64,000 nt of DNA from Gordonia prachuapensis. Lineage in GTDB: Bacteria > Actinomycetota > Actinomycetes > Mycobacteriales > Mycobacteriaceae. This document shows positions 8,381-16,756 of the stretch, piece by piece. The DNA lies in assembly GCF_036350515.1 (NCBI RefSeq), contig NZ_JAZDUE010000002.1:310001-374000 (forward strand), in the 5' to 3' direction. The position numbers and the translations under genes were made by a program. The number at the start of each line of letters is the position of its first letter. The stretch's first letter is position 1. A model generated the notes under the pieces. The model worked only from the letters and a program-made list of their open reading frames with translations. It made no database searches and was not told the DNA's origin.

Positions 8381-9073
8381 ATGTCGGACGCACCCCGCGG
8401 GCGGCCACCACTTCCGCTCGCCGAGATCTACAGCGAAGCTCTCGCACTGATGGCCGACGGCGGGATGCAGACGCTCGGCATGCGGGCGTTGGCCCGCCGG
8501 CTCGGGTCCTCCACCTCGACGCTCTACCGTCAGTTCCCCGGCGGTAAGGACGAGTTGTGCAACCGACTCGCCGAGCACGTGATGGCCGAGGTGGTTGCCG
8601 CGATCGCCGCGGCCGACCTCACCGCCGGCGCATGGGACACCGTCATCGAACGCTCGGCGGTCATCACCTTCGACGTGCTCCGCGACCACCCGCATTCGGC
8701 TGCGCTCTTCGCCGGCCAGGTCCTGTTCGGGCCGGCGGGCCTGCTGCGATACGAGCGCGCCCTCGACCTGCTCATGGGCACGGGCTTGTCCGCTGCGGCG
8801 GCCGCCGCAGCCGACCATGCCCTGGGCCGGTTGATCATCGGGTATGCGTTGCAGTCGGCGATGGACACGCCGGACAGCCGAGCGACCGTCGTCGAGTACT
8901 ACCGCGGGCTCGATCAGACCGAGTTCCCACACGTGACGGCCGTCGTACCGGCCGTGCCCAAGGATCTGCGCACTGAGTTCGTGTTCGCATTGCAGACCTT
9001 CATGGACGGGCTGCGGAGTCTCGTCGCCGAGGGCTCCCGCGACGTCCGGGCGGGGGGCCGAACCCACCCGTGA
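8381..9073 (+). CDS. TetR/AcrR-family transcriptional regulator
   Basis: 230 residues from ATG 8381. An upstream in-frame ATG at 8291 would add 30 residues but would place the second operator palindrome inside the coding sequence. The N-terminal HTH is clear (MQTLGMRALARRLGSSTSTL then YRQFPGGKDEL, about residues 25-60). The C-terminal ligand domain is helical and Ala-rich (GLSAAAAAAADHALGRLIIG), and its ligand is unknown. The stop overlaps the GTG start of the methyltransferase by 4 nt (GTGA), so the two are probably cotranscribed. Autoregulation through the palindromes at 8271-8312 is likely. Confidence 0.88.
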   Translation: MSDAPRGRPPLPLAEIYSEALALMADGGMQTLGMRALARRLGSSTSTLYRQFPGGKDELCNRLAEHVMAEVVAAIAAADLTAGAWDTVIERSAVITFDVLRDHPHSAALFAGQVLFGPAGLLRYERALDLLMGTGLSAAAAAAADHALGRLIIGYALQSAMDTPDSRATVVEYYRGLDQTEFPHVTAVVPAVPKDLRTEFVFALQTFMDGLRSLVAEGSRDVRAGGRTHP

Positions 9074-9816
9074 CCCGCCCTGCCTTCGCCCGGCATGCGA
9101 CTCTCGCCCGGGCGGCCCGTCTGCTCAACGACTTCCGCTTCGAACAGTCCGATCCGGCCCGGTTCTACGGCGCCATCGCCGACGACACCGCCGTGATGGT
9201 GCGCGACTGGCACTCGGCACCCCTCGACGACGCGGTCGTGCTCGACGTCGGCGGTGGCCCCGGCTACTTCGCCGACGCCTTCGACCGCCTCGGTGCGCAC
9301 TACATCTCCGTCGAACCCGATCCGAGCGAGATGCACGCCGGCGGCCTCGACCACCGGGCCGGTGTCCGCGGTTCCGGCCAGCAACTGCCGTTCGCGGATG
9401 CGTCGATGGATGTCACCTTCTCGTCCAACGTCGTCGAGCACACCTCTCGCCCGTGGCAGATGGCCGACGAGATGCTGCGCGTGACCCGGCCGAGCGGCAC
9501 CGTCATCATCAGCTACACCCTGTGGTGGGGGCCCTTCGGTGGGCACGAAATGGGGCTCACGCATTACCTCGGCGGCCATCGGGCCGCGCGTCTCTACACG
9601 CGCAGGCACGGTCACCCGCCCAAGAACCTGTTCGGCACCTCGTTGTTCCCGGTGACCGCGAGAGACGGTTTGCGGTGGGCGGATTCGGTCACCGACGCCG
9701 ACGTCGTCGCGGCCTTCCCCCGGTACCTGCCGTCCCGGTTGTGGTGGATCATGCGGGTGCCCGGCCTGCGGGAGGTGTTCGGGACGAACCTGGTGCTGGT
9801 GTTGCGGCGGCGGTGA
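9070..9816 (+). CDS. Class I SAM-dependent methyltransferase
   Basis: 248 residues, starting at a GTG that overlaps the TetR stop. Motif I is VVLDVGGGPGYFADAF (about 57-72), an acidic residue ends strand 2 (YISVEPDPSE), and motifs II-III are seen in the LPFADASMDVTFSSNVVEH type stretch. This is the Methyltransf_11 arrangement (ubiE-like core). The substrate is not evident. The closest remembered neighbourhood match is M. tuberculosis Rv0224c, which also lies beside a GT4 gene, suggesting a lipid or glycolipid substrate. A compound palindrome follows the stop codon. Confidence 0.85.
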   Translation: MTRPAFARHATLARAARLLNDFRFEQSDPARFYGAIADDTAVMVRDWHSAPLDDAVVLDVGGGPGYFADAFDRLGAHYISVEPDPSEMHAGGLDHRAGVRGSGQQLPFADASMDVTFSSNVVEHTSRPWQMADEMLRVTRPSGTVIISYTLWWGPFGGHEMGLTHYLGGHRAARLYTRRHGHPPKNLFGTSLFPVTARDGLRWADSVTDADVVAAFPRYLPSRLWWIMRVPGLREVFGTNLVLVLRRR

Positions 9817-9839
9817 AATCAGAGTCGTCTCGGCGTTGG

Positions 9840-9918
9840 GTGACGAAAATCAGCGCCGACAGCGGTCTCCGAGGGGATAAACCCCTCGGAGACTCGTGAC
9901 AACGCCGATTTTCGTCAC
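9840..9918. repeat. Compound (double) palindrome, copy 1
   Basis: Outer 12-bp arms GTGACGAAAATC (9840-9851) and GATTTTCGTCAC (9907-9918) are perfectly complementary. Inside them a second perfect 12-bp palindrome, GTCTCCGAGGGG (9865-9876) and CCCCTCGGAGAC (9882-9893), closes a 5-nt loop ATAAA. The element lies between convergent genes and could stop transcription both ways, but it has no T-tract. A diverged relative is at 41368-41427, so it is a repeat family and not simply a terminator. Confidence 0.75.
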
Positions 9919-9947
9919 CGGCCGTCGAGACCCGTCTGGTGGGCCGG

Positions 9948-10271
9948 TCAGTGCGCGCTGCCCGTCTCCACGAGAAGCACGCCGCCGACGATGAGGACGA
10001 TCCCGAAGCTCATCACCACGGTCAGCGGTTCCCGGAAGATGACCCTGCCCAGGACCGCGATGAGGGCGACGCCGACGGCCGACCAGATCCCGTACGCGAC
10101 GCCGAGTGGCATGCCGTTCGCGAGGGCCCCGGACAGCAGCACGAACGACACCACGTAACCGATCACGACGACGATGTACCACCGCCGCGAACCGTTCACC
10201 GCCGCCCGCAGACTCATCGTCGCCGACACCTCACTGAGGATCGCGAGGGTCAGGAAGATCCAGGCGGTCAT
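9948..10271 (-). CDS. Small multidrug resistance (SMR/EmrE-like) efflux protein, subunit 2
   Basis: 107 residues, four hydrophobic helices, the usual SMR length. The essential membrane-embedded Glu is at position 14 (WIFLTLAILSEVSATMSLR), and GMPLGVAYGIWSAVG matches the third-helix SMR signature. SMR proteins exchange protons for cationic compounds, or for guanidinium in the Gdx branch. The start overlaps the stop of the upstream SMR gene by 4 nt. Paired, unequal SMR genes usually form obligate heterodimers with opposite topologies, and this pair fits that pattern. Confidence 0.92.
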   Translation of the reverse strand: MTAWIFLTLAILSEVSATMSLRAAVNGSRRWYIVVVIGYVVSFVLLSGALANGMPLGVAYGIWSAVGVALIAVLGRVIFREPLTVVMSFGIVLIVGGVLLVETGSAH

Positions 10272-10627
10272 CGCACGACCTCGACTTCGACCGCGGATTT
10301 CGCCTGGGCGCGTTGGGATCCGAACTCGACCAGCAGAACGCCGGCCATGATCAGGACCAGACCCGCCACCATCACGGCGGTGAGCGGTTCGTCGAAGACG
10401 AGGAAACTGAAGACGGCTGTCAGCGCCACACCGAGCGCGCCCCAGATGCCGTAGGCGACACCGATTCCCATCCCGGCACGCAGCGCGGCCGCGATCAACA
10501 CGAACGCGGTGACGTACCCGACCGCGACGACCACGTACCAGGCGGGGTTGTCGAGCGCCGCCTTCAACGAGAGCGAACCCGCCACCTCACACACGATCGC
10601 GGCCACCAACAGTGCCCAGCTCCTCAT
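10268..10627 (-). CDS. Small multidrug resistance (SMR/EmrE-like) efflux protein, subunit 1
   Basis: 119 residues. Glu14 lies in WALLVAAIVCEVAGSLSLK, and GMGIGVAYGIWGALG repeats the SMR helix-3 signature. The protein is about 12 residues longer than its partner, with a polar C-terminal tail (QRAQAKSAVEVEVVR). Its ATG at 10625-10627 overlaps the TetR stop (ATGA), and its own stop overlaps the next SMR start, so the three genes form one tightly coupled operon. Likely repressed by the TetR regulator upstream. Confidence 0.92.
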   Translation of the reverse strand: MRSWALLVAAIVCEVAGSLSLKAALDNPAWYVVVAVGYVTAFVLIAAALRAGMGIGVAYGIWGALGVALTAVFSFLVFDEPLTAVMVAGLVLIMAGVLLVEFGSQRAQAKSAVEVEVVR

Positions 10628-11160
10628 TCGGATCCTCCGAGCAGGTCGTCGACAACCGCACGGACCAGTTCCCGGTCGGACGCATCCGGATCGAGGACAT
10701 CGGTCGCGCTGGCGAACCAGACACCGTCGGCCAGCAGCCGCACCGCCACCAACCGGCCTCGTGTGGTACTCGAGGTGTCCGATGGGATCGCCACCCATGG
10801 GGCGACCCGCTCCTCCCACCGCGCCGAGAGGGTCGCCCGCAGGCGCGGATCGGCCAGCATCACCACGTCGGATTCGTCGAAGTCCGTGGACAGCGAGAAA
10901 TCCGCATACGCGCGGATGCGCGCCCCGGCCGTCAGCTCCGAGACCGACGCCCCCGCGGCTGCCATCAGCGCCCGCTCCCACCGATCGATCACGTGGTCGA
11001 CGAGCGCGACCATCAGGGCTTCTTTGGTCCGGAAGTGATACATCAGGCCCGGTTTGGTCAGCCCGGCGCGTTGGGCAGCACTCTCCAGCGAGATGCTCTG
11101 CCCCTCACGCAGCAGGTCGAGCGCGCCGGAGAGTATCCGGGTGCGGGATTCGGACGACAC
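10624..11160 (-). CDS. TetR-family regulator of the SMR pair
   Basis: 178 residues with a GTG start at 11158-11160. The N-terminal HTH is SLESAAQRAGLTKPGLMYHF followed by RTKEALMVALVDHV. The C-terminal domain is short and helical. It is the first gene of a TetR-SMR-SMR operon with 4-nt overlaps, so it most likely represses its own operon and is released by an exported cation or drug. An imperfect inverted sequence, AACTTTACC...GGAAGGTT, lies at about 11166-11186, just upstream of the start, and is a candidate operator. Confidence 0.88.
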   Translation of the reverse strand: MSSESRTRILSGALDLLREGQSISLESAAQRAGLTKPGLMYHFRTKEALMVALVDHVIDRWERALMAAAGASVSELTAGARIRAYADFSLSTDFDESDVVMLADPRLRATLSARWEERVAPWVAIPSDTSSTTRGRLVAVRLLADGVWFASATDVLDPDASDRELVRAVVDDLLGGSE

Positions 11161-11213
11161 CCGCCGAACTTTACCATCCGGAAGGTTGGCGCCGCACGAC
11201 GCTCAGGCGGCGG

Positions 11214-11987
11214 TCAGTTCACCGTGGCCGCGCACCGCAGCGGACCGCCACGGCTCGTCGACGACGCCAGCAGATCCCCACCACGCAGGATGTTGCAGGT
11301 CACCGGCCCGCGGAGCACGATCGCGGTGATCTCCGCCGACGACCCGGCCACGGTCGCGGCCTGCGTCCACGGCGTCCCCGCCGCGGCCACCACCACCGAA
11401 CTCCCCTGATTGAGGTACCGGATGCCGACGACATCGCCGTTGCCGGTGAGCTGATAGGTCACCTGCCCCGGCGGCTCGGGCGGCGGTGTCGTGGTGGTCT
11501 CCTCGGGCGTCGTCGTGGTGGTCGTCGTCGTGGTGGTCGACTCGGCGGAGGTCGTCGTGGTGGTCGACGACGACGAACCACCGGCAGCGGTGCCGTCTGA
11601 GTCGTCGGTGCCGCCACGGGCGATCAGAACCCCGACGAGCGCCACCACGACCAGCGCGCCGAGCACGGCCAGCGCCAGACCCACCGTGCGTCCGGTGTTC
11701 TTCGACGGCGGCTGCTCCGGCGGCATCGGCTCGCCATAGCCGGGACCGTAGGACGACGCCTCGGTGTAGGCCTGCGGCGCGTCGTACTGGCCGGGATAGG
11801 CGGCCGTCGGCGGGGGCTGATTCGGCGGGGGCTGCTGCGGTCCGCGCTGACCCGGGATCTCGTCGGTGGGCCCGTAGGCGGCGGTCTCGTCGCCACTTTC
11901 ATACGCCGTCTCGTCGGAAGGCTCGAAACGCCGCGTCTCCGGGCTCTCGCGGTTGGGGTCCCAGGGTTCGTCGGGAGGTCGGGTCAT
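11214..11987 (-). CDS. Membrane-anchored protein with MmpS-like C-terminal domain
   Basis: 257 residues. Residues 1-98 are a cytoplasmic Pro/Gln/Tyr-rich region and a single membrane helix spans about 101-123. A low-complexity Ser/Thr linker follows at about 138-167, including ten Thr in a row. The C-terminal ~80 residues (VTYQLTGNG, VGIRYLNQG, GTPWTQAA, a later Cys pair) resemble the MmpS extracytoplasmic domain. MmpS proteins partner with MmpL transporters. Here the gene follows an ABC exporter by 27 bp, so a role with that exporter is possible but unproven. The long N-terminal tail is unlike classical MmpS. Confidence 0.65.
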   Translation of the reverse strand: MTRPPDEPWDPNRESPETRRFEPSDETAYESGDETAAYGPTDEIPGQRGPQQPPPNQPPPTAAYPGQYDAPQAYTEASSYGPGYGEPMPPEQPPSKNTGRTVGLALAVLGALVVVALVGVLIARGGTDDSDGTAAGGSSSSTTTTTSAESTTTTTTTTTTPEETTTTPPPEPPGQVTYQLTGNGDVVGIRYLNQGSSVVVAAAGTPWTQAATVAGSSAEITAIVLRGPVTCNILRGGDLLASSTSRGGPLRCAATVN

Positions 11988-12014
11988 GCGACCGATTGTG
12001 TCACTGCGGTCGAC

Positions 12015-14570
12015 TCACGCCTCGGCGATGGCCTCCAACGGCCTGGTGCGTGCCGCCCGGACCGCCGGCCACAGGGCCGCCAGCACCCCGACCACGGCCG
12101 ACGCGATCAGCGTGATCAGGATCAGATCCCACGGCAGCACCGGGGCCCCCAGCCCCCACTTCGCCAGCGTGCGCACCAAAGCGACCCCGATGACTGTGCC
12201 CAGGATCACCCCGAGCAACGCACCGAAGATGGCGATCAGCACCGATTCCAGATAGATGCTGCGACGCACCTGCGACCGCAGCATGCCGACGGCGCGCAGC
12301 ATGCCGATCTCCCGTTTGCGCTCCACCACCGACAACGCGAGGGTGTTGACGATCCCCAGGACCGCGATCAGCAGCGCCAGGCCGAGCATCGCGTAGAGGG
12401 TCGCCAGCATCTGGTCGATCTGACTCGACACCGCACTCTTGAACTCGGTGCGGTCCTGGATCTGGACCGTGAGGTAGGACGCGGTGGCGTCCTCCAGGTT
12501 GGTGCGCAACTCATCCGGCGACACCCCGGCGGCGGGCGACACGAAGATCATCGCGCTCATCTGCGCTGACGCCGGAACCAGACGGTCGTAGATCTCCGGG
12601 CCCACCATCCACGGCTGCAGTGCCTCGTTGTCGGCGTAGACACCGGCGACGGTGACCGGCACCTCTTCGCCGGTCGGCCCGGTGAAGGTGACGACGTCGC
12701 CGCGGTTCCAGCCCCGTTCCTGGCTGGTGCGCTCGCTGACGAACATGCCGTCGGCGGGCAGCTGGTCGGAGGCGCCGTCGCGCATCTCCAGGACCGCGAC
12801 GTCGGCGGGCTGCCCACCAACCGCCCCGTACCCGAAGACGCCCTGGCCGTCGACGGTCGCCTGGATCATGCCGAAGCTCAGCGACGTCCCGACGCCGTCG
12901 ACGTCGGCGACCACACCGGCGACCGCCTCGGGAATCGGCATCTGATTGCTGCCGACGACGATGAACTCGGCGGTCATGCCGGTGTCCACCGCGTCGTCGA
13001 TGGTGCCCTTGAACGAGGTACCGAGCGTGCCGATCACCGCGACCAGCATCAGGCCCAGGGTCAGCGCGAAGGCGGTGGCCGCGGTGCGCCGCGGATTGCG
13101 GGTCGCGTTGGTGCGCGCGAGCCGGCCGATCCGACCGAACGGTGCACCGATCACCGATCCCAGCGCGCCGACGACCGGCCGGGACAGCGCCGGTCCGGCC
13201 AGGATCACGGCCGCGATGGCCCCGGCAGCGCCCGCACCGACGGCGACGGCCGGCCCGACACCTTCGCCCATCGCGCCGATGACGATGGCGGCCAGCGCGA
13301 TCACGCCGACGATGATCCCGATGAGGGTCCGCGTCCGCAGCGGTGCCGACCCTTCGGCCATCCCGGCCCGCATCGCCTCCACGGGTGGGACGCGTGCCGC
13401 CCGGACCGCCGGGACCCACGCGCTGACCATCGTCACCACGACGCCGACGAACAGTGCGGCCGCCACCGCGGGCACCCCGATCTGCAGCGGCGCCTCGGGC
13501 AGTCCCGACGCCGCGGTGAACGTCTGCAGCAGCGCCGCCAGGCCGATGCCGATGGCCAGGCCGACGGCACCACCGATCACGCCGACCACGAACGCCTCGA
13601 ACAGCACCGACCGCGAGACCTGCGGCCGGCTCGCGCCCACCGCACGCAACAGGGCCAGCTCCCGGTTCCGCTGCGCGACGATCATCGAGAAGGTGTTGTA
13701 GATGATGAACGTGCCGACGATGAGGCCGATCGCGGCGAACGCCAACAGGATCGTGGTGAAGATGGTCAGGAACTCGTTGACCTGGTCCTTCTGGTCCTGG
13801 CGGACCTGATCGCCGGTACGCACCTCGTAGGTGTCCGGCGGCAGCGTGGCGGCCACCCGCTCCTGCAACTGTTCGGGGGTGACACCCTGCACCGCGGACA
13901 TGTCGAGCGTCGCCGCGTGCTCCCCGTCGGAGAACAAGGTCCGGGCGGTCGCCTCGTCGAACTGGACGTTCACGTAGCCGCCGGTGGAGCCGGGCAGGTC
14001 GAGCAGCCCGACGACGGTGACCTCTCGCGGTGCGGCGGAACCCTGGCCCACGACGAGCTGAGTCCGTGAGCCGACCTCGAGGCCGGCGTCCTCGGCGGCC
14101 GATGAGTTGATCGCCACCTCACCGGCGTCGGTCGGCCCGCGACCACCCGGGAGGATCTTGCTGGTGTCCGGCGACAGCGCGACGTCCGGCGGCAGATAGG
14201 CGGTGCCGACGCTCGGCGCACCGCCGGTCTGCAGTGCCTTGCCCTCCGAGTTGGCGATGGTGACCGACCCGGAGTAGTCCGCGACGATCCGGTCGATCCC
14301 GAGCTCTTGCTTCTGCGCCTCGAGGTCGTCCATCACCGAGAGCGGCACGCCGGGTGACTGATTGCTGTCCGGCGTGATCTGCACGGCGACGCCCGGCGCC
14401 GCGGAGTCGAAGATGTCGTTGAACGCCTTGGACACGGTGGACGTGAAAACGATCGAGCCGGCGACGAACGAGGTGCCGAGCACGATCGAGAAGACGGTCA
14501 GGAAGAGCCGCAGCTTGTGTGCGCGCAGGTTCCGCAGGGACACCCGGCGCATCACCGACGACGAGGCCAT
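12015..14570 (-). CDS. ABC transporter permease, MacB/FtsX type with two FtsX domains
   Basis: 851 residues. One helix near residue 20 (LRLFLTVFSIVLGTSFVAGS) leads into an extracytoplasmic MacB_PCD-like domain, then three helices of a first FtsX domain (about 260-400). Two further helices, a second periplasmic domain (about 525-700) and a final three-helix FtsX domain with the family ALSVVERKREIGMLRAVGML stretch follow. This duplicated layout is typical of actinobacterial exporters of the LolCE/MacB superfamily, which pull lipids, lipoproteins or peptides from the membrane. It starts 4 bp after the ATPase gene stop, with which it forms the complete transporter. Confidence 0.9.
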   Translation of the reverse strand: MASSSVMRRVSLRNLRAHKLRLFLTVFSIVLGTSFVAGSIVFTSTVSKAFNDIFDSAAPGVAVQITPDSNQSPGVPLSVMDDLEAQKQELGIDRIVADYSGSVTIANSEGKALQTGGAPSVGTAYLPPDVALSPDTSKILPGGRGPTDAGEVAINSSAAEDAGLEVGSRTQLVVGQGSAAPREVTVVGLLDLPGSTGGYVNVQFDEATARTLFSDGEHAATLDMSAVQGVTPEQLQERVAATLPPDTYEVRTGDQVRQDQKDQVNEFLTIFTTILLAFAAIGLIVGTFIIYNTFSMIVAQRNRELALLRAVGASRPQVSRSVLFEAFVVGVIGGAVGLAIGIGLAALLQTFTAASGLPEAPLQIGVPAVAAALFVGVVVTMVSAWVPAVRAARVPPVEAMRAGMAEGSAPLRTRTLIGIIVGVIALAAIVIGAMGEGVGPAVAVGAGAAGAIAAVILAGPALSRPVVGALGSVIGAPFGRIGRLARTNATRNPRRTAATAFALTLGLMLVAVIGTLGTSFKGTIDDAVDTGMTAEFIVVGSNQMPIPEAVAGVVADVDGVGTSLSFGMIQATVDGQGVFGYGAVGGQPADVAVLEMRDGASDQLPADGMFVSERTSQERGWNRGDVVTFTGPTGEEVPVTVAGVYADNEALQPWMVGPEIYDRLVPASAQMSAMIFVSPAAGVSPDELRTNLEDATASYLTVQIQDRTEFKSAVSSQIDQMLATLYAMLGLALLIAVLGIVNTLALSVVERKREIGMLRAVGMLRSQVRRSIYLESVLIAIFGALLGVILGTVIGVALVRTLAKWGLGAPVLPWDLILITLIASAVVGVLAALWPAVRAARTRPLEAIAEA

Positions 14571-14574
14571 GATG

Positions 14575-15444
14575 TCAGTGCACCTCGTAGGGGTGGGACT
14601 CGGTGGCGGCGTGCTTCGGCCCGGTGGTGTCGTCTCCGGAGGCAGCCGTCCCGGTGTCGGTGGGAGCGGCGTCGTTGGGAGCACCGTCGAGGTTCTTCAT
14701 CACCTCGAACACGTCGTCGGCGGACGGCCGGGCGAGCTGCCGCACGATCTGTCCGTCGGCGAGGAACACGACCCGGTCGGCGTAGGACGCGGCGCGGGGG
14801 TCGTGGGTGACGATCACGACGGTCTGGCCGAACTCGTCGGTGGCGGCACGCAGGATCTCCAGGACCTCACCCGAGGACCGTGAATCGAGGTTGCCGGTCG
14901 GTTCGTCGCCGAAGATGATCTCCGGCTTGCCCACCAGGGCGCGGGCACACGCCACCCGCTGCTGCTGCCCGCCGGACAGTTCACTCGGCAGATGATCGAG
15001 GCGGTCGGCGATGCCGAGCCGGTCGATCACGGTGTCGAACCACTCCTTGTCGATGTCGCGGCCGGCGATGTCGACGGGCAGGGTGATGTTCTCGGCGGCG
15101 GTGAGGGTGGGCACGAGATTGAACGACTGGAACACGAAACCGATGCGGTCGCGCCGCAACTCGGTCATCGCCTTGTCCGACAGACCGGTGAGGTCGACGT
15201 CGCCGATGTGCACGCGCCCGTCGGTGGCCACGTCGAGCCCGGCGAGGCAGTGCATCAGCGTCGACTTCCCGGAGCCCGACGGACCCATGATGGCGGTGAA
15301 CTCGCCGGCGGCGAACTCGATACTGACGCCGCGCAAGGCCTCGACGACGGTGTCACCCGTGCCGTACACCTTGGTCAGATCTGCCGCTCCGGCGGCGACG
15401 GTACGGGTGTCGAGGGCTGAACCCTCCGTATGAGCCGATGTCAT
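14575..15444 (-). CDS. ABC transporter ATP-binding protein, LolD/MacB type
   Basis: 289 residues. Walker A is GPSGSGKST (about 55-63), the Q-loop is in FVFQSFNLVPTLTAAENI, the signature is LSGGQQQRVA, Walker B is IIFGDEPTGNLD and the switch His is in VIVTHD. The SFNLVPTLTA and GNLDSRSS wording is characteristic of the LolD/FtsE/MacB branch. The C-terminal ~45 residues are an acidic, disordered-looking extension. Upstream of and coupled to the FtsX-type permease gene; together they form an envelope exporter of unknown substrate. Confidence 0.93.
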   Translation of the reverse strand: MTSAHTEGSALDTRTVAAGAADLTKVYGTGDTVVEALRGVSIEFAAGEFTAIMGPSGSGKSTLMHCLAGLDVATDGRVHIGDVDLTGLSDKAMTELRRDRIGFVFQSFNLVPTLTAAENITLPVDIAGRDIDKEWFDTVIDRLGIADRLDHLPSELSGGQQQRVACARALVGKPEIIFGDEPTGNLDSRSSGEVLEILRAATDEFGQTVVIVTHDPRAASYADRVVFLADGQIVRQLARPSADDVFEVMKNLDGAPNDAAPTDTGTAASGDDTTGPKHAATESHPYEVH

Positions 15445-15549
15445 GGCATCAACGGTGCCAGAAACTCCGGACCGATGGCCATCGGGAATATCCCTGAGAC
15501 CACCCCGAGGTCTGCCCGCGGGTCATTCGGCCGACGGACGGGACCCGGC

Positions 15550-16557
15550 TCACCGCTTCGGCAGGTGCACCTCGAGCCCGTGGACCCGGGTCGGGCCGGC
15601 GAACATGTCGTTGGTCACCACGTACAGCACCCGAGCCCGGTACTGGTCCGAACTGCGCTCCGGAAGCCAGTTGCCCCAAGCCAATCCCGACATGTTGCCG
15701 GCGACGAGACGCGGCAGCGGTGCGGTCGAGAAGATCTGCTTCTTCCGCATCGGGGTCTCGCGGCCGGACAGTTTCTGCTTGCCGCCGACCGGCGTGGCCC
15801 CGCTGGTGGTGGTCCAGTAGATGCGGGCGGCTCGACCGTTGCCGCGTTCGAGGACCAGGTAGTCGGTGTTGTTCACCGCGATGACGTCTGCGGCGACGTT
15901 GCCGCGGTCGGTGCGGTAGACGTGCTCCGACGTGCCGCGGCCCGCCCAGGTGATCAGCCGCGCCGAGTTCGACCGGTCCTGCTTGAGACCGCCCGCGGTG
16001 ATCGCGCTGATCCGGTCGCCCGGGGCGACGGCCACGCCGGTGAGTCCGCGCTGACCGTTCAGACCGCTCTTGGGGGTGACCCGGTAGGCCGCCGGGAGCG
16101 GCAGATCCCGGACGTGATTGCCGATGGGGCCGGTCAGCCGGACGAACTGATGGTTGCCGCCTCCGGCGACCACGAAACCGTCCCCGACACGACGGATTCC
16201 CTCGAACTGTGCCCCGCCCGGCAGGATCGGGAGATTGTTCGGCCCGAAGACGGTGCCGGCGCCGGTGATCCGGCCGCCGGCGGTGAATCCCTCGCTGGAC
16301 AGGAACGGGATGTGGGCGTTGTACGTCCGTGCCGGACCGAAGCGGCCGACGTCGGTCGAGATCAGCACGTACGTACCGTTTCCGGTGCGGTCGAGCCCGG
16401 AGATCCCGCCGAACGTGGGTACCGCACCGACGATCGTGGAATCCCGGTACAGCGCAACGACGTCGGACGGGGCGGCCGCGGCCACACCGGTTGTCATCGT
16501 CGAAACGGCTACGGCACACGCAGACACGAGCGCCGCCCCCCACAGGCGAATTCTCAT
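15550..16557 (-). CDS. Secreted esterase-like/phytase-like beta-propeller protein
   Basis: 335 residues from the ATG at 16555-16557. A clear Sec signal peptide (MRIRLWGAALVSACAVAVST, with an AAA cleavage region at about 25-30) leads into a domain with PTFGGISGLDRTGNGTYVLI, FEGIRRVGDGFVVAGGG, ARLITWAGRG and NMSGLAWGNWLP. This spacing of G-[IL]-S-G/E-G-I motifs is that of the phytase-like/esterase-like-activity domain (often six-bladed propellers). No catalytic set can be named from sequence. It lies 105 bp upstream of the ABC exporter genes on the same strand. A longer upstream reading is possible but would bypass the signal peptide. Confidence 0.75.
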   Translation of the reverse strand: MRIRLWGAALVSACAVAVSTMTTGVAAAAPSDVVALYRDSTIVGAVPTFGGISGLDRTGNGTYVLISTDVGRFGPARTYNAHIPFLSSEGFTAGGRITGAGTVFGPNNLPILPGGAQFEGIRRVGDGFVVAGGGNHQFVRLTGPIGNHVRDLPLPAAYRVTPKSGLNGQRGLTGVAVAPGDRISAITAGGLKQDRSNSARLITWAGRGTSEHVYRTDRGNVAADVIAVNNTDYLVLERGNGRAARIYWTTTSGATPVGGKQKLSGRETPMRKKQIFSTAPLPRLVAGNMSGLAWGNWLPERSSDQYRARVLYVVTNDMFAGPTRVHGLEVHLPKR

Positions 16558-16618
16558 GGTCGGCACCCTACCGCATGGTTGCCAACGCAACCCGCCACAC
16601 GGAGGCCGACCCCTTTCG

Positions 16619-16724
16619 CGCCGACAGAACCCAAAAAATCGCCGAGAGAACCCAGATTTACGCCGAGAGAACCCAGCCCGGAGGAGGGCTGGGTTCTCTC
16701 GGCGATTTTTTGGGTTCTGTCGGC
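16619..16724. repeat. 21-bp CGCCGAGAGAACCCA tandem repeats forming a large palindrome
   Basis: Three 21-bp units start at 16619, 16640 and 16661 (consensus CGCCGAGAGAACCCARATTTA). They are followed by two inverted units, so that 16620-16655 and 16689-16724 are perfect 36-bp inverted repeats. The third unit can alternatively pair with the first inverted unit, 16661-16679 with 16686-16704, as a 19-bp stem with a 6-nt loop. It sits downstream of pckG and upstream of the phytase-like gene. A related three-unit array is at 35873-35935. Confidence 0.9.
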
Positions 16725-16756
16725 CTCCGTCGCTTGCGCTGGGAGGTGAGCTTACG

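Noticed and set aside
16661..16704. Simple intrinsic terminator after pckG
   Set aside because: The stem is strong, but it has no T-tract and belongs to a phased repeat family found at a second site, so calling it only a terminator would hide the larger structure. It may still end the transcript.
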